Shown piece by piece: positions 7,661 to 10,329 of a stretch of DNA of 10,329 bases. Position numbers and translations under genes: made by a program. The stretch's first letter is position 1. Each line of letters starts with the position of its first letter. The notes beneath the pieces were generated by a model, which ran no database searches, was not told the origin of the DNA, and saw only the letters and a list, made by a program, of their open reading frames with translations. Source of the stretch: JAAYKM01 sp964411235 (GTDB lineage Bacteria; Desulfobacterota; Syntrophia; Syntrophales; JAAYKM01). The DNA lies in assembly GCA_964411235.1 (NCBI GenBank), contig CAYPKE010000090.1, forward strand, positions 1 to 10,329, in the 5' to 3' direction.

Positions 7661-8137
7661 CTACATCTCGTACTCGAGGTTTGCCTTCACAAAAGCCTCC
7701 CGGGGGAGGCGGTAGGTTTTATCCCCGACGCGCAGCACAAGCAGCTTTTCCGCCTCCTGATCCAGATAATCCAGGAGCTCGCCCTTGAAATGCTTCCGTC
7801 CATCGATCTTGTATTCCGTCGTTACCCTGATCTGCGATCCCCGATATTGCAGAAAATCCTGGTCCCGGAACAGGGGACGATCCAGGCCTGGTGAAGATAC
7901 CTCAAGGGTATAAGGCCCCGGCGGCGTATCATGAATATCCAGGACATCTCCCGCCTGATGGCTGATCAGGGAGCAGTCGTCCAGCGTGACCCCGCCTTCC
8001 CGGTCAAGATAGATCCGAACGATCCACCGTGACGGCATGCGAAGGCACTCGGCATAGATCAGTTCCATCCCGTTTGACCGGACAATCGGGTCCAGCAGTT
8101 CCCAAATCTTCTCCCTGAGCTTATCGACAGGCGCCAT
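7661..8137 (-). CDS. rimP: Ribosome maturation factor RimP
   Basis: RimP binds free 30S subunits and is needed for their efficient maturation. The product is 158 residues, standard size. Recognisable segments are the N-terminal helix (KIWELLDPIV) ending in GMELIYAE, VRIYLDREGGVTLDDCSLIS, VLDIHDTPPGPYTLEVSSPG with LDRPL directly after it, and an Sm-like C-terminal domain ending near YRLPREAFVKANLEYEM. I choose ATG 8137, which matches the family start. Its ribosome-binding sequence (TGGAAAG touching the ATG) is poor. In-frame ATGs at 8173 and 8209 would add residues across a terminator hairpin that are not typical of RimP. It is the first gene of the operon and lies 129 bases before nusA. Confidence 0.94.
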   Translation of the reverse strand: MAPVDKLREKIWELLDPIVRSNGMELIYAECLRMPSRWIVRIYLDREGGVTLDDCSLISHQAGDVLDIHDTPPGPYTLEVSSPGLDRPLFRDQDFLQYRGSQIRVTTEYKIDGRKHFKGELLDYLDQEAEKLLVLRVGDKTYRLPREAFVKANLEYEM

Positions 8138-8145
8138 CTTTCCAG

Positions 8146-8170
8146 AAAAAAAAAGTGGGCAACGCCCACT
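8146..8170 (-). terminator. Intrinsic terminator / probable rimP-leader attenuator
   Basis: On the minus strand a perfect 7-bp stem AGTGGGC / GCCCACT with a three-base GTT loop (8154-8170) runs straight into eight further T residues (8146-8153). This is a textbook Rho-independent terminator oriented with the operon. Its T-tract ends only about nine bases before the rimP ATG, so nearly any transcript of the operon must pass through it. That position fits an attenuator better than a simple end of the RTX transcript. Hairpin attenuators in rimP-nusA leaders have been proposed from computational terminator searches; membership in that family was not tested here. Confidence 0.8.
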
Positions 8171-8204
8171 CATCAACCTTTCTCGCTGAATTGGAGGTCC
8201 TTCT

Positions 8205-8243
8205 ACCATATGCCGTACCCGCTTGCAAGACAAAAATTGTCAA
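8205..8243 (-). promoter_or_regulatory. Candidate promoter of the rimP operon with overlapping inverted repeat
   Basis: On the minus strand TTGTCT (8228-8233) and TATGGT (8210-8205) stand 17 bases apart, each matching four of six positions of the sigma-70 consensus. A perfect TTGACA lies just upstream (8238-8243) but has no good -10 at normal spacing. Both -35-like hexamers overlap a perfect dyad GACAA-AAA-TTGTC at 8229-8241, which could be an operator or chance. A start near 8198 would give a leader of about 60 bases containing the terminator hairpin. Confidence 0.33.
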
Positions 8244-8316
8244 AGGTTAAAGGGAAATGAAACATTCAGAAGAAGGTGCATCACCCCATTGCAGGGTCAT
8301 TTCTCTGATTGGATAC

Positions 8317-8349
8317 TTCCCCTCCCGCCCGCCGCAAGCGGGAGGGGAA
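8317..8349 (-). terminator. Strong GC-rich hairpin just after the RTX stop codon
   Basis: A perfect 12-bp stem (8317-8328 with 8338-8349) and a nine-base loop begin eight bases after the RTX gene stop. Neither strand has a T-tract beyond it, so it is not a canonical intrinsic terminator. By position it may end or protect the RTX mRNA 3' end. The sequence style (CCCCTCCCGC / GCGGGAGGGG) also resembles dispersed intergenic palindromes. The remainder of the 8138-8356 gap holds the promoter and attenuator candidates and no gene. Confidence 0.5.
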
Positions 8350-8356
8350 AGTAAAT

Positions 8357-10329
8357 TTATGGCTGCTGCCAGCTCTGGGCCAGGGTGTTGATGTAGGTCT
8401 GGTCGACCCGCATGGCGTTGAACTTCTGGATGACATCCATGCCTGGATCGTTGTTGATGGCGCTCATCGTATTGATAATATTATCGATGTCCGTTCGCGT
8501 AATGTAGTAGCCATCGGATACTTCCAGGCGTTCAATACCGTAATTCGGCTGGGCGAACTCGCTGTTTATCTTCATGTAATTATTCGCATCGATGAACAGG
8601 TAGAGATCGTTATCCTGCTTGACGATAACCGGTTCGCTCTGCCCGATGCCGTCGATCATCCTGACCACATCGGAGTCGCCTGCTAAACCGGCAGTTTCTG
8701 TAATCGTATCGACCCCATCCGTCCGACGGAACAAATACGTGTCGCTTCCATTGCCACCTCTTAAATTGTCGTTGCCTGCACCGCCGTCCATGATGTCGTT
8801 TCCATTATTGCCTGTCAGGGTGTTCGCAGCACTGTTGCCGATTAATGTATTGTTCAGTGTATTGCCCGTCGCATTAATGGCTGATGCCCCTGTAAGAATC
8901 AGGTTCTCGACGTTATTCCCCAGGGTAAAGGACACAGAACTTCGGATTGTGTCGATTCCTTCATTTGCATTCTCCGTCACAATATCACCTGTATTGTCCA
9001 CCACATAAATATCATCACCCGAACCACCCCGCAGGGTATCTTTTCCCGCACCGCCATCCAGAGTATCATTGCCCGCGCCGCCCGTTAGCCTGTTCGCCTT
9101 GCTGTTACCGCTCAAAATATTATCCAAGGCGTTCCCCGTGCCGTTGATCGCGGAAGTTCCCGTCAAGGTCAGATTCTCGACGTTATTCCCCAATGTATAA
9201 GTCACGGAACTCCGGACCGTATCGATTCCCTCATCCGCATTTTCCGCCACCACGTCGCCGGTACTCCCGACCACGTAGATATCATCTCCCAGGCCACCCC
9301 GCATGGTATCGTTTCCTGCGCCACCATCCAGGATATCATTACCCGCGCCGCCCGTCAGCGTGTTCGCCTTGCTGTTACCGATCAAAATATTATCCAAGGC
9401 GTTCCCCGTGCCGTTGATCGCGGAAGTTCCCGTCAAGGTCAGATTCTCGACGTTATTCCCCAATGTATAAGTCACGGAACTCCGGACCGTATCGATTCCC
9501 TCATCCGCATCCTCAACCACGATATCCCCGCCGTTGTCCACAACATAGGTGTCGTTTCCCGCGCCGCCGATCATCGTATCCGCACCCGCCTTGCCATCGA
9601 GTGTGTTGTTTCCCGCGTTTCCGGCCAGCTCATTGCTCAGAGCATTGCCCGTGCCATTGATCGCCAAGGTTCCTGTCAGGATAAGGTTTTCAACGTGATT
9701 CCCAAGCGTGTATGTCACGGCACTATGAACCGTGTCGACACCTTCATTCGCGTTTTCCATCACGACGTCACCCGTATTGTCCACCACATAAATATCATTG
9801 CCCGAACCGCCCCGCATGGTATCTTTACCTGTTCCGCCATCCAGATAATCATCGCCTGCATAACCATACAAGGTGTCGTTTCCGGCCAGTCCCCATATCT
9901 GATTGTCCGCGTCGTTTCCCTGGAGAATATCGTCGCCGTCCGTCCCCTGGATGCCAATCATCTCGTTAATCGTTTCCACATCCCATACTGTGCCGTCGGC
10001 AAACCGGATGGCATCGACACTGAATATCCCGGTATCCATAAACCAGCCTCCCGCGATCAAGGTGTCTCCGGTATCGGCTATGGTCAGAACAAGATCATCG
10101 GACTCTCGACTAAGGATGACATCAGTAGGCAGAACATCGCTGTCAAGCAAAATGGTATCGATACCGTTTGTCATTTCATCGAAACAGCCGATCGAATCAT
10201 GACCGGACCCGCGTCCGAAAAGATAGGTGTCATCGCCCTCGCCACCTTCGAGAAAGTCATTGCCGGGTCCTCCACTCAACATATCATTCCCTTCACCGCC
10301 GTAAAGATAATCATCGCCAGCCCCACCGT
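8357..10329 (-). CDS. RTX haemolysin-type calcium-binding repeat protein, type I secreted, C-terminal part
   Basis: About 656 residues are visible, open to the right edge, so the 5' end and the functional head domain are missing. RTX nonapeptides (GGxGxDxLx) bind calcium and fold into a beta-roll after export. From the edge inward: four nonapeptides ending in GGEGDDTYLF; a domain of about 90 residues with DDLVLTIADTGDTL and IRFADGTVWDVETINEM, resembling the haemolysin-type calcium-binding related domain; then RTX blocks alternating with four linkers of about 45 residues (YVVDNxGDxVxE, EGxDTVxSxVTYTLG, NVENLxLTG, INGTGNALxN). A second related domain (DLYLFIDANNYMKI, IERLEVSDGYYI) precedes a helical end, INTLAQSWQQP, typical of uncleaved type I secretion signals. 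No catalytic motif is visible; adhesin, S-layer-like or secreted enzyme are all possible. Base composition looks less GC-rich than in the operon. No secretion genes lie in the window. Confidence 0.9.
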   Translation of the reverse strand, partial: GGAGDDYLYGGEGNDMLSGGPGNDFLEGGEGDDTYLFGRGSGHDSIGCFDEMTNGIDTILLDSDVLPTDVILSRESDDLVLTIADTGDTLIAGGWFMDTGIFSVDAIRFADGTVWDVETINEMIGIQGTDGDDILQGNDADNQIWGLAGNDTLYGYAGDDYLDGGTGKDTMRGGSGNDIYVVDNTGDVVMENANEGVDTVHSAVTYTLGNHVENLILTGTLAINGTGNALSNELAGNAGNNTLDGKAGADTMIGGAGNDTYVVDNGGDIVVEDADEGIDTVRSSVTYTLGNNVENLTLTGTSAINGTGNALDNILIGNSKANTLTGGAGNDILDGGAGNDTMRGGLGDDIYVVGSTGDVVAENADEGIDTVRSSVTYTLGNNVENLTLTGTSAINGTGNALDNILSGNSKANRLTGGAGNDTLDGGAGKDTLRGGSGDDIYVVDNTGDIVTENANEGIDTIRSSVSFTLGNNVENLILTGASAINATGNTLNNTLIGNSAANTLTGNNGNDIMDGGAGNDNLRGGNGSDTYLFRRTDGVDTITETAGLAGDSDVVRMIDGIGQSEPVIVKQDNDLYLFIDANNYMKINSEFAQPNYGIERLEVSDGYYITRTDIDNIINTMSAINNDPGMDVIQKFNAMRVDQTYINTLAQSWQQP
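9091..9240 (-). repeat. Near-identical RTX module segment, copy 1
   Basis: This segment matches 9361-9510 at 149 of 150 positions. The only difference is base 9111 (c) against 9381 (a), and 9112-9240 equals 9382-9510 without a mismatch over 129 bases. The other two modules of the array differ at many synonymous and replacement sites. Confidence 0.9.
9361..9510 (-). repeat. Near-identical RTX module segment, copy 2
   Basis: This is the partner of 9091-9240, exactly 270 bases away in direct orientation. The identity ends abruptly at 9511, where the next codons (EDAD-type versus ENAD-type) diverge, as expected after a recent duplication or gene conversion tract. Confidence 0.9.

Larger units (their letters stand above)
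8760..9870 (-). repeat. Modular RTX repeat array, 270-bp period
   Basis: Within the RTX gene the same linker landmark (minus-strand TCGATAC or TCGACAC, from EGxDTV/I) recurs with its plus-strand position at about 8949, 9219, 9489 and 9732, giving spacings of 270, 270 and 243 bases. A module is one linker of about 45 residues plus a block of nonapeptides. The shorter spacing differs by 27 bases, which is exactly one nonapeptide. Array limits given are approximate. Confidence 0.88.

Noticed and set aside
8138..8233. Longer RimP starting at 8233, 8209 or 8173
   Set aside because: The added residues are read across the terminator stem and T-tract and do not resemble RimP N-termini; the conserved start is at 8137. 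The 8173 ATG is kept only as a regulatory idea.
8170..8356. Possible tRNA or rRNA upstream of rimP, as metY in enterobacteria
   Set aside because: No cloverleaf, T-loop sequence or acceptor stem could be found in this interval.
9193..9660. Repeated His/Pro/Arg-rich plus-strand frames (YKSRNSGPYRFPHPH style)
   Set aside because: They recur with the 270-bp period of the RTX array and are simply its reverse-strand reading.
8770..9870. Regularly spaced repeats suggesting a CRISPR array or non-coding tandem array
   Set aside because: The repeats are in frame, about 270 bp long, and encode RTX modules; there are no short repeats with unique spacers.

Overview
The window is a contiguous stretch of bacterial chromosome in which every supported gene reads on the minus strand. 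Read in the direction of transcription (right to left) it holds the 3' end of a large secreted RTX protein gene, then the translation/RNA-processing operon rimP - nusA - infB - DUF503 (ylxP-like) - rbfA - DHH phosphoesterase (nrnA-like) - truB - rpsO - pnp, with pnp running off the left edge. This gene order, with DUF503 between infB and rbfA, a DHH phosphoesterase between rbfA and truB, and no ylxR/ylxQ between nusA and infB, is what I associate with Deltaproteobacteria/Desulfobacterota (Geobacter- and Syntrophus-like organisms). The lineage call rests on gene order and protein style only. A run of exactly 100 N inside infB shows that this is a scaffolded draft or metagenome assembly.

Region by region: 8357-10329 is an RTX (haemolysin-type calcium-binding repeat) protein, truncated at the right edge, with a type I secretion style C-terminus and a modular repeat of 270 bp (one module 243 bp, shorter by exactly one nonapeptide). 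Positions 8138-8356 are a gene-free control region: a GC-rich hairpin after the RTX stop, a candidate promoter overlapping a small inverted repeat, and a textbook intrinsic terminator hairpin ending about 9 bases before the rimP start codon, which looks like an attenuator for the operon. Positions 971-8137 are the operon proper, with short gaps or overlapping genes (DUF503/rbfA, rbfA/nrnA) and a direct stop-start junction (nrnA/truB). Positions 840-970 are the rpsO-pnp spacer with a small hairpin; 1-839 is the N-terminal part of PNPase.

The operon genes act together: RimP and RbfA mature the 30S subunit, S15 is an early 30S assembly protein, IF2 starts translation, TruB makes pseudouridine 55 in tRNA, NusA couples transcription pausing/termination and antitermination to translation, and NrnA-like DHH enzyme plus PNPase degrade RNA and short oligoribonucleotides. 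The RTX gene is functionally unrelated and appears to be simply the upstream neighbour.

I did not find a convincing undescribed system. The most useful leads are the attenuator-like terminator in front of rimP, the recent homogenisation of RTX modules, and a small insertion in PNPase.
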